Below are positions 1-8,844 of a stretch of DNA of 64,000 nucleotides, in pieces. Each line of letters begins with the position of its first letter. The stretch's first letter is position 1. A model generated the notes under the pieces. The model was not told where the DNA came from, searched no databases, and saw nothing but the letters and a program-made list of their open reading frames with translations. This DNA comes from JBEPTX01 sp041691795 (lineage in GTDB: Bacteria; Patescibacteriota; Saccharimonadia; Saccharimonadales; Saccharimonadaceae): positions 450,756 to 514,755 of the forward strand of contig JBEPTX010000001.1 in NCBI GenBank assembly GCA_041691795.1, in the 5' to 3' direction. The translations under genes were made by a program, and so were the position numbers.

Positions 1-314
1 CCTCACTCACGACAACGCTTAGTTTCGCCACAACAACACCAATCAATCGAGCAAGCGCGTTCGTTGACTCAACTTGGACATCAGCAAGTCGACCAAATAC
101 TAAATTCTCGAATGTCTATACCGACAGCGGATCGACCAAATCAGGTGACCAAATGACTGCTTGGCCAGGCCAAGAATTTACCTACGAGTTTGTCCTAAAT
201 GTGCCTCTAGGCACCGCACCTGGTATCTACCGCGAATGGTTCCAGCCTGTCCGCGAAGGGGCGTACCCCTGGGATATCGGCGGCACTGTTTTCCTAGACG
301 TAACAGTTAATTAA
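1..314 (+). CDS. C-terminal part of a secreted or cell-wall beta-sandwich protein (partial)
   Basis: The reading frame is open from the window edge to a TAA and codes about 103 residues of the C-terminus of a longer protein. It is rich in Thr, Ser, Gly and aromatic residues, has no Lys-rich cytosolic character and ends in an alternating beta-strand pattern. A segment reading PGIYREWFQPVREG followed by a Trp and a short final strand resembles Ig-like domains of surface proteins, including the four-tryptophan NBR1-like fold; that family assignment is only a guess. Its last 4 bases overlap the stop of the convergent glycosyltransferase. A surface role next to a polysaccharide locus is an inference. 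Confidence 0.6.
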   Translation, partial: SLTTTLSFATTTPINRASAFVDSTWTSASRPNTKFSNVYTDSGSTKSGDQMTAWPGQEFTYEFVLNVPLGTAPGIYREWFQPVREGAYPWDIGGTVFLDVTVN

Positions 315-1621
315 AGCTGTTTAATAAGTGCTTTTGTTGAGTCAGCCCATGAATATGGCTTGTATTGTTTGGTGATGGTCGCACGTTGTTTCTCACTGGC
401 ACTTTTGCTGGCGTAGACATGCATTTTTCCCATCAAAGCTCGTGTATCGTATGGCGAAACGTAGTCAACCAATTTGTCATCAATCTCCGTCATAGATGAC
501 GTATTCGACGCGATCACGGGTGTACCATACGCAAGCGATTCAGCAATTGGTAACCCCCAACCTTCGTATTGTGATGGATAGACTGTGTAGAGTGCGTGTT
601 GGTATAACCAAGCTAATTCACGATCACCAACGCTACTAAGAATCTTTATTTTATCCTTTACCTGTAGGTCATTATTGATAAAATAAATTGCATCACTCGT
701 CAGCCAACCTGGCTTGCCGATGATATACATTGTTGGTAGATCGATGCCTTCTTGTGCAGCAAGCTTGTACGCAAAGTAGATATCTAGATGGTTCTTGCGA
801 GCCTCGATTGTCCCCACACATAGGCCAAATGAATCGGTCGTGACAACTGATGGTCGAGTTGCCTCGGCACGTGGGAGATCATCGCCAAGGCGAAATGTCG
901 TAATCTTTGCAAGGTCGATAAATCCAAGCTCATCCGCATAGTTGCGAAGATCTTTTTCGGTCGATTTCGAGATAGGAAACAAGTAATCAGCGATCGTTAG
1001 AATATCGAAAAGATACAACGAAAATCGATCTGTCAGACCAGGACCAAAGGTATGTTGTTGGTACACAGGAATCAGATCATATACGACAAATGCGAGCTTG
1101 AGACCGTAATTTTTTTTTAATTCAGCGAGCGCAGCAAGGTATTTATCGTCGTCCCATGCTCGTCCGGCACTTATCAGAATATCTGTCGCCTTGAAACTCT
1201 TAAATTCATGCTCACTGCTATCGAGTTTGATCGCAGGCGCAGCAACAGTTTGTCGTTTGATCGTGTGGTAGACTTTTTTGCCAACGCGTTTTATGAATTG
1301 CTTGTGGGTTGGTGTAATTCTGTCACGAATTGCCAAAGGAAGTCGTCGATATATTCGCTTGGCACGATCTTTGTAGCCACTCCCCGGCGTTGTCTCAACT
1401 GACATATCCGCGTCTTCCTGAACAACTGGCGGTGTATACATATCAACTGTCGTTTCGCAGAAATAACCTTTTGGTGAATTAAAGGTAACATACGTCACAT
1501 CAGTTGTATCAATACCAGCAATACCATCACTCAAGCCTTGGACAACCCGCTGGACTCCGGTCAAATGACCAGACCAATTATTGAATTCTGTGAGGTCGAT
1601 AATAATTCGTTGCTTGGTCAT
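311..1621 (-). CDS. Glycosyltransferase family 4-type (GT-B)
   Basis: 436 aa protein with the GT-B architecture of retaining GT4 enzymes. The N-terminal half has a TGVQRVV start region and a VYDLIP motif near the middle. The C-terminal half has the nucleotide-sugar fold: GTIEARKNH, an IIGKPGW strand and the acceptor-loop signature YEGWGLPIAESLAYGTPVIAS with the conserved EGxGLPxxE glutamate. It probably transfers a sugar from a nucleotide donor to a growing surface glycan at the cytoplasmic face of the membrane. Its start touches the stop of the upstream glycosyltransferase (position 1621 is shared), so it is the last gene of a tightly coupled minus-strand operon. Donor and linkage cannot be read from the sequence. 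Confidence 0.88.
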   Translation of the reverse strand: MTKQRIIIDLTEFNNWSGHLTGVQRVVQGLSDGIAGIDTTDVTYVTFNSPKGYFCETTVDMYTPPVVQEDADMSVETTPGSGYKDRAKRIYRRLPLAIRDRITPTHKQFIKRVGKKVYHTIKRQTVAAPAIKLDSSEHEFKSFKATDILISAGRAWDDDKYLAALAELKKNYGLKLAFVVYDLIPVYQQHTFGPGLTDRFSLYLFDILTIADYLFPISKSTEKDLRNYADELGFIDLAKITTFRLGDDLPRAEATRPSVVTTDSFGLCVGTIEARKNHLDIYFAYKLAAQEGIDLPTMYIIGKPGWLTSDAIYFINNDLQVKDKIKILSSVGDRELAWLYQHALYTVYPSQYEGWGLPIAESLAYGTPVIASNTSSMTEIDDKLVDYVSPYDTRALMGKMHVYASKSASEKQRATITKQYKPYSWADSTKALIKQL

Positions 1622-2835
1622 TATATTGTCTCCAATTTGTCGCTAATACTCGCCAACGTATGGTGCCATTGCACTTTTTCAGCGAGTTTTTTTTCTGTAT
1701 CTGTTCGTTCTTTCTTTGGCTCCGCAATGCTTTTTGCCAGTGATTTTCGAAAAGCGATAGGGTCATTTGTAATAGTAATATTTGGCAGCTTTTCGAACAG
1801 TTCATTACCCCGAAACGCCGTTCTGGTTGCAACAACTTTTTTATCAGCCAATATCGCTTCGGCGGTTTTAAGATTCGAACCGCCACCTTCAGTAATAGGA
1901 AGAATGATCACATCTGACATTACCAGAAGTGCAGACAGTGCCTGGTCACTCACTCGACCTAGTGGTATCACCCTTTTCGCGAAACAAACTTGAACATAGT
2001 TCTCTTTTTTGGCCATCTCATTCATGATCATATCCGATACGCCACCAACAAGAAGCAATCGTGTATCAGCACCCAGAAAACCAATCTTTTGACCAATCAT
2101 TTCCATGTAACCACTCAAATTTGGCGGATGTCCCGAACCAACAAATAGGACAAGCTTTTTGACACCTTGTTTAACAAAACGCCGCTTCCATTTGTCCATT
2201 TCATCCTGTGCGCCAGTCGTCTTATCAATCCCATTGGCGGCAATGATGACGTCTTTGGCACCCATCTTTTTCAATTTAACGGCATCCGCTTCAGTACACG
2301 CGATACTCCAGACAGCTTCTTTGATAATACTCTCTTCAATCGCTTTCACTTTAGCGACGATTTCATCGATTTTTTGTTTTGGTGGATGGTTTTCGGAATT
2401 TTCTAGAATGCTTCGTTTTAATTCGAATTCGATATTTTGCGATCCGTAGACTATGGTTCCAGTCCAATTCATATCATGTAAAATCTGACGAATTGATGGG
2501 TAAATAAACATCTGTTCAAAGTGAATAATATCCGGTTTGAAATCCGCTATCTTGGCGCGTAGTCTATCTTTAATTGCGGGTAATTCACCGATCGCGTTAC
2601 CCAAGATGATATCGCTAATATAACCAGCATCAGGCGCGTGCTGATAATCAGCCCAACGAACAGCAATATCATCACTTGATGCATCACTATAAAAATCATC
2701 CATATAGACAGCAATATACTCGACATGATTACCACCATGTCCATATTGTTGTACGATCGCCGCGGTTCGCTTCTGACCACCATGCTGTGGCTTTGCAATC
2801 GGATACGTACCGAGAACGAGGATGTTTTTAGTCAT
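1621..2835 (-). CDS. Glycosyltransferase, GT4-like
   Basis: 404 aa. The N-terminus (ILVLGTYPIAKPQHGGQKR) has the Gly-rich acceptor-side loop of GT-B enzymes, followed by DIIHFEQMF. The C-terminal Rossmann half contains VLFVGSGHPPNLSG and a TEGGGSNLKTAEA loop that corresponds to the donor-binding E(x7)E region. It overlaps the start of the following GT gene by one base and its own start overlaps the preceding GT by 8 bases, indicating translational coupling in the polysaccharide operon. It is more divergent than its neighbours, so the exact sugar is unknown. Confidence 0.82.
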   Translation of the reverse strand: MTKNILVLGTYPIAKPQHGGQKRTAAIVQQYGHGGNHVEYIAVYMDDFYSDASSDDIAVRWADYQHAPDAGYISDIILGNAIGELPAIKDRLRAKIADFKPDIIHFEQMFIYPSIRQILHDMNWTGTIVYGSQNIEFELKRSILENSENHPPKQKIDEIVAKVKAIEESIIKEAVWSIACTEADAVKLKKMGAKDVIIAANGIDKTTGAQDEMDKWKRRFVKQGVKKLVLFVGSGHPPNLSGYMEMIGQKIGFLGADTRLLLVGGVSDMIMNEMAKKENYVQVCFAKRVIPLGRVSDQALSALLVMSDVIILPITEGGGSNLKTAEAILADKKVVATRTAFRGNELFEKLPNITITNDPIAFRKSLAKSIAEPKKERTDTEKKLAEKVQWHHTLASISDKLETI

Positions 2836-4402
2836 TCTTTAGCTCCTCCATAACTTTCGCTTTAAGCTCTTTGTTTCCTTCGCCAAACTCGTCGGTAAAA
2901 CGTGTAGCGACTTCAGCCTGAGTTGTGTTAGCAAATAGTATCTCATCACCAGGTGATGCTAGTGCGTAGCTATAGCCAGATCGCTTGGTATAAATGACTG
3001 TTCGGTCGGATCGTTTCGACTTTTTTGGTGCGTCAACAATGTCGCTAAAACGCAGGAAATAATTGAATATCAGTGGTAATTGATTGGCGTTTCTTGTATC
3101 TTCAAATCCCGTATCAATCGAAAGCATGATGCGGCTCTGTTTGTAATAGCGTTTGATGAGTGGTGAAAGTGTTTTGAGCGTATCTAAATCACCGGTCTGT
3201 TCAACAATAATAGTTCTGCTACCAGATTTCTCTTTGTTTGTAGCCTCTACTGTTGGCAATGTGTCCAACATCACACGCGCACTTCTTTTCCAGGTAAATT
3301 TATCTTTGATCTTTTTATATACATTCTTTTTGCTATCGATTGGGCTCATTGCTGCATCTGTAATTGCGCGCGCAATCGCATCAACATCAAATGGATCAAA
3401 GAAGTGGAAAGCGTCTTTTGATATTTCTTTGAAAACAGGAATTGATGAACAGGCAACTTTTTTGCCGTAGCCAACTGCCTCTAGTACAGGTAGCCCTAGA
3501 CCTTCGTCGAGTGATGCAAATACAACTAATTCGGCATGGGCATACAAATTATGAAGTTCATCGTCGCTTACTTGGCCAGCCAACTCGATATTAGGCGAAA
3601 GTGCCTGCATCCGCTTGATGTTATTTGGTGAATAGAATGATGTGATGACAAGCTTGTAGGTATCACCAAATTTTGCGTTAAACAGATCAAATCCACGAAT
3701 TGCACGCAGCATGTTTTTGTGTGGCGAATCACCACCAGGTAACAAAATATATTTGTATGGCCTCGGTGATTCTTTGTGTGTCGTGCGTTGCCCGCCACTC
3801 AAAAAATTAGGAATTTCGGCACCATCAATATTAACGATATCTCTGTCCTCGAAACCAAGATATTCGATAAGATCTGACTTCACCGCATCCGATATCGACA
3901 AGATTTTGTCTGCGTCGTACAGAAACTTAAAGCGCGAGAAATATTCTCGATCAGGGAAGTAATTATGGAACACTTCCCAGGCTTTGAGTGGGATCAGGTC
4001 ATAGGCAATACAGACGTTGACGGTCGTGGTTGGATAGGCAGGCTGATAGTCAAAGCTAAAGATAGAGGCCATTAAAAAGATTGATCCCTCTAGGCCATTA
4101 TCGAGGACAAATCGGTCAAAGATCGCTTGATTTCTTTTCTCGACGATACCCGAAAGACCCTTTGGGAAATCAAGAAAATGCAGTTCGGCATCTGGTGCGA
4201 CCTTTGCAAGGGTTTCTTGTTTCTCTTCTTCAAACTCAAAATTATTGCTCAGCAAAATAATCACTTTTGGAGGATTGTCATTGGCGTAGACGCCAGATAG
4301 CAGCGATAACATGTAGCGCCCCATACCTCGCGACCAAGCCTTCGTTTGAAGTAATTGTCCATCAATAATTAGGGTTTTTTGTGCTTGTTTTGACGCGTTC
4401 AT
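2828..4402 (-). CDS. Glycosyltransferase GT4-type with C-terminal extension
   Basis: 524 aa. The first ~370 residues form a GT-B transferase: SRGMGRYMLSLLSG near the N-terminus, AYDLIPL mid-protein, LLPGGDSPHKNMLRAI at the inter-domain strand and ASLDEGLGLPVLEAVGYGKKVA as the donor-binding loop. The last ~150 residues (after KFTWKRSARVMLDTLP) are not needed for a normal GT4 enzyme and may be a second, degenerate domain or a partner-binding extension. Start and stop overlap the neighbouring genes by 4-8 bases, so it is co-translated with the FkbM methyltransferase and the downstream transferases. Function in polymer assembly is inferred from context. Confidence 0.85.
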   Translation of the reverse strand: MNASKQAQKTLIIDGQLLQTKAWSRGMGRYMLSLLSGVYANDNPPKVIILLSNNFEFEEEKQETLAKVAPDAELHFLDFPKGLSGIVEKRNQAIFDRFVLDNGLEGSIFLMASIFSFDYQPAYPTTTVNVCIAYDLIPLKAWEVFHNYFPDREYFSRFKFLYDADKILSISDAVKSDLIEYLGFEDRDIVNIDGAEIPNFLSGGQRTTHKESPRPYKYILLPGGDSPHKNMLRAIRGFDLFNAKFGDTYKLVITSFYSPNNIKRMQALSPNIELAGQVSDDELHNLYAHAELVVFASLDEGLGLPVLEAVGYGKKVACSSIPVFKEISKDAFHFFDPFDVDAIARAITDAAMSPIDSKKNVYKKIKDKFTWKRSARVMLDTLPTVEATNKEKSGSRTIIVEQTGDLDTLKTLSPLIKRYYKQSRIMLSIDTGFEDTRNANQLPLIFNYFLRFSDIVDAPKKSKRSDRTVIYTKRSGYSYALASPGDEILFANTTQAEVATRFTDEFGEGNKELKAKVMEELKND

Positions 4403-5424
4403 TTCATGGCTCCTAGTAGTTTATTGCCCACTTTTGCAAAAACAGTATAGATGATTAAAACGAATCGAATCAGCTGCACTTTTGAACTTATGATTCTGAC
4501 ATTTTTTGCTAAACGACCATTATTACCGCTACTGATATTTTGTTTAATCTTGGCACGAAGAATCACTCGCTTGAGGGTAATGAGTTCATGCTGCAGACCA
4601 CCATGAATGGCAGCATCGAGACCAAGCAAGCTCCATTTAATCGCTTGTTTGGCGCTCGTTTTTTCGGTTTTCACAGGGATTGCTACTTCGTTGAAACAAT
4701 CCTCGCTAACACTCACTTTGTCCGCATTTGAAATGAACGGAACAATTTTTGGATAATGCATCAGAACTTGCTTTGGAAACGAAAATTCCTTGGCACGTTT
4801 TGACTCTTCGGTTGCATAATAATTGTTTAGTCCGTCATCAAAAACAAGTTTGTATCGATTCTTTTCTAGAATAGGCCGCCAATCTTTTTCGATATGATCC
4901 GCTTCAACACAAACAAGTTCAGGGCGGTATTTTTTCCAGTCATTACCTTCGATAACTTCGTATTCATATCCCTCTACATCAATCTTGAGGAAATCGATCT
5001 TTTTATTCTTTGCCGTTTCCGCCAGAATCGTCTCAAGGGTTTCAACCGGAGTTTCTATATCAACATAATCCTGCTTGAATTGATCATAATATTCATCCTT
5101 GTCGGATTTCATTTTTTCCGAGAATGTAGATAAGCCATCCGCGTTATTATATTGCCTTAGCAACGCTTTTCCTTTTTTATTCGAGACGCCTTTTACAACG
5201 ACGATGTCTTCGGGTCTGTCGACTTTGAGTAAATTGCTTAGTTCTTTGTTCGGTTCGATATCAACACCACGCCAGCCCTTTTCATAAAAAAGTTTGGTGA
5301 CAGAATCTATCGTCGGATGATTTGCACCAACATCAACATAAAAACCTTCAGTTTTACCATCAAAAAAAGCATCCATAATGACATCTTCTCTGTTTTGAGC
5401 ATACGAAGTGGTATACGAGCTCAT
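4399..5424 (-). CDS. FkbM-family methyltransferase
   Basis: 341 aa. The first ~200 residues are a class I SAM-dependent methyltransferase of the FkbM family: FYVDVGANHP is motif I (SAM binding), WRGVDIEPN follows as motif II, and IDFLKIDVEGYEYEVIEG is the family signature. Members O-methylate sugars or polyketides; within a glycan operon it most likely methylates a sugar of the surface polymer, possibly as a chain-length cap. The C-terminal ~130 residues are basic with hydrophobic stretches and may bind the membrane or a partner. The ATG overlaps the stop of a 21-codon ORF (ATGA), suggesting translational coupling. Confidence 0.9.
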   Translation of the reverse strand: MSSYTTSYAQNREDVIMDAFFDGKTEGFYVDVGANHPTIDSVTKLFYEKGWRGVDIEPNKELSNLLKVDRPEDIVVVKGVSNKKGKALLRQYNNADGLSTFSEKMKSDKDEYYDQFKQDYVDIETPVETLETILAETAKNKKIDFLKIDVEGYEYEVIEGNDWKKYRPELVCVEADHIEKDWRPILEKNRYKLVFDDGLNNYYATEESKRAKEFSFPKQVLMHYPKIVPFISNADKVSVSEDCFNEVAIPVKTEKTSAKQAIKWSLLGLDAAIHGGLQHELITLKRVILRAKIKQNISSGNNGRLAKNVRIISSKVQLIRFVLIIYTVFAKVGNKLLGAMK

Positions 5425-5486
5425 CGTTCACCTAGTTCAATGACGAGGCATTCCCTCTTTAGTGCGCCGCTTACGGTCTTATTCAT
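5421..5486 (-). CDS. Possible 21-residue leader ORF coupled to the FkbM gene
   Basis: An ATG preceded by a good Shine-Dalgarno sequence (AGGAG, 7-nt spacing) opens a 21-codon frame (MNKTVSGALKRECLVIELGER). Its TGA overlaps the ATG of the FkbM gene as ATGA. The FkbM gene itself has no comparable ribosome binding site, so the small frame may deliver ribosomes to it. No known domain is visible. The 170-base gap in which it starts is otherwise AT-rich leader. It could also be a chance ORF that merely provides re-initiation. Confidence 0.4.
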   Translation of the reverse strand: MNKTVSGALKRECLVIELGER

Positions 5487-5594
5487 GATATTCTCCTGCT
5501 CCCTAATGCCACATTGTCAAATATGAAGTCTCGACTACTCGCGTAATCTTTACGGCATGTATATATAGTATCAATTTTTACCCTCACAGAAAAG

Positions 5595-6725
5595 TTATAT
5601 CTCAAGCTTTTCTATGACACTTTGCAGTTTGCTAGCCGATGCTTCCCACGAAAAACGACTCACAAATGCATCCTCGGATGGACGAGTTGTCTGCTGGAGT
5701 ACGCTCGTGATTCCATTTGCGATATCAACTGTGTCGTTAGGGTCAAAAAAGACCGCTTTACCTTCGTACAATTCTTTGTGGACAGCAATATCGGACAGGG
5801 CAATGGGAACATGCTGAGACAGCGCTTCGAGCGGGGGAATACTAAAGCCTTCATAGAATGAAGGGCTAATCACTGCTTTGGCCTGCGATCGTATAGCGGT
5901 CAATTCATCATTGCTCACAAAGTTTTCAGGTATGACAATCTGACAGCCGTTTTTTCGCGCCGCATCAATGGCTTGGTATATTTCCCCATTACTCCAGCCG
6001 TCGGCACCGATAATGACAAGTTGATAATTATCTCTGATTTTCTGTGGAGTTGCATCGAAACCTTCGATAAGACCCTTTAGATTCTTGCGAGGTTCAATAT
6101 TACCGACAAATAACAGATAGTTCTTTGCCAGATTATACTTAGTGAGTACTTTTTTTGCCGCCTCTTTCTCTATCATAGGCGTCGGTTTGACGCCACAGTA
6201 AATGATCTCGATCTTGGCAGCCGCGGTTCCTAACAATTCCTCAATTCGGCTTTTTGAATAGTTTGAAATCGTCGCAACGACATCGGTGCGGCTCGTCCAT
6301 TTATTGATGTATTTTGTCAGATACTTTCTATTTTTCTCCTGTGCAAATTCTGGGAAATCAATAAATCCAAGATCATACACATAGGTAATCGATCGAGATC
6401 TCGCTAGTGGAAAATTACGATAGTTAAAGAATATATACGTGCCTTTTCCGAGCAGGAGATCAAGTGGCGGCATCGTACCCGTCCTCAAAAAAACTTCCTG
6501 AATTTTATTAGGCGCAGGAATGGTGACAATTTTAATTGGCAGACCCTTGAATTTTTCGGCCAGTAATTTCTTTTTGCGCAGTGGAACAAAGCCAATCAGT
6601 GCATGTGTGTCCAAAAAATCTTGCTTCTGACAGAGTGCCCTGACTGTTTCTTCCGCGACCTTACCTACGCCGCTTGGCCGAGCAGCTGCCAGTGGCAACG
6701 CGTCAAAGAAGACTTTCTTTTTCAT
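5595..6725 (-). CDS. Glycosyltransferase family 4 (mannosyltransferase-like)
   Basis: 376 aa GT-B enzyme. It has the N-terminal SGVGKVAEETVRAL loop, a TYVYDLGFIDFPEF motif, ATISNYSKSRIEELLG, the interdomain strand LLFVGNIEPRKNLKGLIEGF and the donor-binding loop PSFYEGFSIPPLEALSQHVPIA. These signatures match the WbdA/WbpY-like mannosyl/rhamnosyl transferase group within GT4, though the sugar is inferred from the neighbouring Gmd/Rmd pathway. It lies 5 bases downstream of wzt and closes the wzm-wzt-GT operon. Nothing looks truncated. Confidence 0.88.
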   Translation of the reverse strand: MKKKVFFDALPLAAARPSGVGKVAEETVRALCQKQDFLDTHALIGFVPLRKKKLLAEKFKGLPIKIVTIPAPNKIQEVFLRTGTMPPLDLLLGKGTYIFFNYRNFPLARSRSITYVYDLGFIDFPEFAQEKNRKYLTKYINKWTSRTDVVATISNYSKSRIEELLGTAAAKIEIIYCGVKPTPMIEKEAAKKVLTKYNLAKNYLLFVGNIEPRKNLKGLIEGFDATPQKIRDNYQLVIIGADGWSNGEIYQAIDAARKNGCQIVIPENFVSNDELTAIRSQAKAVISPSFYEGFSIPPLEALSQHVPIALSDIAVHKELYEGKAVFFDPNDTVDIANGITSVLQQTTRPSEDAFVSRFSWEASASKLQSVIEKLEI

Positions 6726-6730
6726 GGGCC

Positions 6731-7936
6731 TTAGCTGACCTTTTTGAACTTCATTTTAACTTCAGGATTGATACTATAGGGGTTACCCGGTTCTCTATCA
6801 ACCACAAAGTTATTAGCATCCTTCCACCAATCACAGACATCGACGCCATTTTCGTGCACGAATGCCACATCAACAAAGAAACGACCGACGTTCAGGATAT
6901 TAGGAACTGTCCATTCGACTTCAATATCTTGGCCAGCAGTCAGCTTCCTAACTTTTTGACGCAGCAACGTTGAGTTGTTCCCCATTAATATCGTGCCCGA
7001 TTCGTTCTTGATGCTGTAGCCAATGACTGCACCTGATAGATCTTTATTGATATGTGCTTTTGCCCTAATAATCAGCTCTGCATCCTCGGCCCGTACCACA
7101 GGATTAATCACTTCAACGCTGGTAAACTTCGCGAATTCATTCCCCCAACGGTCCTTACCAGCTTCTTCTTGCTTGTTAGTATTAGAGTCAGAGAAAAGTT
7201 TACTATAGGCAACCGATATCTCCTCTGGATCGCCAATTTGTTGAATCTCGTTTTTCTCGATCAGCACTGCTCGATCACAATATTCGCGCACAGCGGTCAT
7301 GTCGTGTGTCACAAAAACGACAGTGGTATCACTGCGCTTGATGCTCTTGAAGTACATGAAACATTTCTTCTGGAAGTCGCTATCGCCCACTGCTAACACT
7401 TCGTCGACAATCAACACCTCGGCATGTGCCCGAGTCGCAACAGCAAAGGCCAAGCGCACTTGCATACCAGATGAATAGTTCTTGAGTTTCTGATCCATAA
7501 ATCGCTCAAGTTCAGCAAATTCGACGATACCGTCGTACATTTCGGCGATTTCATTCTTGGTAAACCCAAGCAGCGCGCCGTTCAGGAATACGTTTTCACG
7601 ACCAGTGAGTTCTGGGTTAAACCCAACGCCAAGTTCAATAAACGGCACTATCTTGCCTGATGTCGCAACATCCCCACTCGTTGGCTGGTAAATCCCCGCG
7701 AGGATTTTAAGTAATGTACTCTTGCCGCTACCGTTACGACCAACGATCCCGAAAAACTCTCCCTTTTTGATCTCAAACGAAATGTCTTTCAACGCGTGCT
7801 GAACCTCAAATGTTTTCACCCTTGGCTTCATGAATCCTGTCACCAAAGATTTAAGTGAATTACTTTTCTCGTGTGGCAATTTAAAGTTCTTGTAGACTTT
7901 GTGAACTGTTATGGCAATTTCATCGCTGTGAATCAT
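6731..7936 (-). CDS. wzt: Polysaccharide ABC exporter ATP-binding protein Wzt with carbohydrate-binding domain
   Basis: 401 aa from the ATG at 7936, which is preceded by GGAGG and lies one base after the wzm stop; a longer frame to 8011 runs back inside wzm and lacks support. Walker A GRNGSGKS is at about residues 66-73, the ABC signature YSSGMQ at 154-159 and Walker B VLIVDEV at 174-180. Residues ~255-401 form a beta-rich module with the RWGNEFAKF entry typical of the Wzt C-terminal domain, which recognises the capped end of the glycan in O-antigen exporters. It energises export of a finished polysaccharide across the membrane through Wzm. The presence of the C-terminal domain suggests the exported chain carries a terminal modification, for which the FkbM methyltransferase is a candidate. 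Confidence 0.93.
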   Translation of the reverse strand: MIHSDEIAITVHKVYKNFKLPHEKSNSLKSLVTGFMKPRVKTFEVQHALKDISFEIKKGEFFGIVGRNGSGKSTLLKILAGIYQPTSGDVATSGKIVPFIELGVGFNPELTGRENVFLNGALLGFTKNEIAEMYDGIVEFAELERFMDQKLKNYSSGMQVRLAFAVATRAHAEVLIVDEVLAVGDSDFQKKCFMYFKSIKRSDTTVVFVTHDMTAVREYCDRAVLIEKNEIQQIGDPEEISVAYSKLFSDSNTNKQEEAGKDRWGNEFAKFTSVEVINPVVRAEDAELIIRAKAHINKDLSGAVIGYSIKNESGTILMGNNSTLLRQKVRKLTAGQDIEVEWTVPNILNVGRFFVDVAFVHENGVDVCDWWKDANNFVVDREPGNPYSINPEVKMKFKKVS

Positions 7937-7937
7937 A

Positions 7938-8762
7938 CTATATATCCTCCGCGAATTGTGGTGATTTTCTCTTGAAATACCAAGCAGCCAGCAGCGTGAA
8001 CAGGATAACAAACGTCAGAGGAATCAGCCTATACCAACCCGATCCATACAAACTCTCATAGGTAATCGTATTCGGTGTGATCAGCACATAGCGTGAATCC
8101 TGAATGATCTGCGCTACGGGATTCAGCATTAAAATTTGCGCAGCAAATAGCGATTTGTTAATCACAAAACTCAGTGAATACAGAATTGGCGTCGCGTAAA
8201 ATGCGGCCTGCATAATAATTTCCCAGATGTAATTGATGTCTCGGAATTTTACAAATAATGCGCTTAGTAGGAATGCAACACCGATCGAGAATATAAACAA
8301 TTCGATCAAAGGAAGTGGCAGCAGGAGTGCGCTCCAGTGCAAGGTAACACCGTTTAGTACCATAAATATCGCCACCACGATGAAGTTAATCATCAAGTTA
8401 ATAAATGCTGAGAAAGATCCAGCCAGGACGATAACGTATTTGGGAAAGTTAAGTTTTCGCAACAAATCACCCTTTGCAACAATCGCGGTCACGCCACCAT
8501 TTGTAACTTCGCCAAAATAGTTCCACAGAATAATACCAAGCAGCAGGTACACAGGATAGTGTGGAATTGATGCTCCGGCATTAAAAATTTTGTCAAAAAC
8601 GAGATAAAGGATGATAAATAGGAAAAGTGGTCGTAAAAGCGACCAGACATAGCCAAGTGCAGAGCCTTGGTAACGAAGCTTGAAGTCCGTAATAACTAAC
8701 TGGCGCAGTAATATAGCCGAATATTTGTATTTTGCCGCAAGGCGATTCCAATTTTCTCTCAT
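7938..8762 (-). CDS. wzm: Polysaccharide ABC exporter permease Wzm (ABC-2 type)
   Basis: 274 aa with six hydrophobic segments and the ABC-2 permease opening LVITDFKLRYQGSALGYVWS, the coupling-helix region found in Wzm/TagG/KpsM-type transporters. It forms the membrane channel with Wzt. It is the first gene of the wzm-wzt-GT operon. A TATAAT hexamer on the minus strand at 8778-8773 lies only ten bases upstream of the ATG, so the mRNA leader would be 0-4 nt and no Shine-Dalgarno sequence is present. Confidence 0.92.
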   Translation of the reverse strand: MRENWNRLAAKYKYSAILLRQLVITDFKLRYQGSALGYVWSLLRPLFLFIILYLVFDKIFNAGASIPHYPVYLLLGIILWNYFGEVTNGGVTAIVAKGDLLRKLNFPKYVIVLAGSFSAFINLMINFIVVAIFMVLNGVTLHWSALLLPLPLIELFIFSIGVAFLLSALFVKFRDINYIWEIIMQAAFYATPILYSLSFVINKSLFAAQILMLNPVAQIIQDSRYVLITPNTITYESLYGSGWYRLIPLTFVILFTLLAAWYFKRKSPQFAEDI

Positions 8763-8764
8763 CT

Positions 8765-8844
8765 GAATCTATATTATACCGTACCAGTGAGCACCTGGGC
8801 AACAAAGTAATGCTCGAAATCTCAACTGTTGTTATACTAGAATC
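8765..8844. promoter_or_regulatory. Divergent promoters for wzm and the rmd-like gene, both nearly leaderless
   Basis: On the minus strand TATAAT (8778-8773) has a possible TTGCCC -35 box 18 bases upstream and directs wzm. On the plus strand TATACT (8833-8838), preceded by TGT as an extended -10, ends six bases before the ATG at 8845. Start sites seven bases after each hexamer would put the 5' end at or within a few bases of the start codon. Neither gene has a Shine-Dalgarno sequence. Confidence 0.6.
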
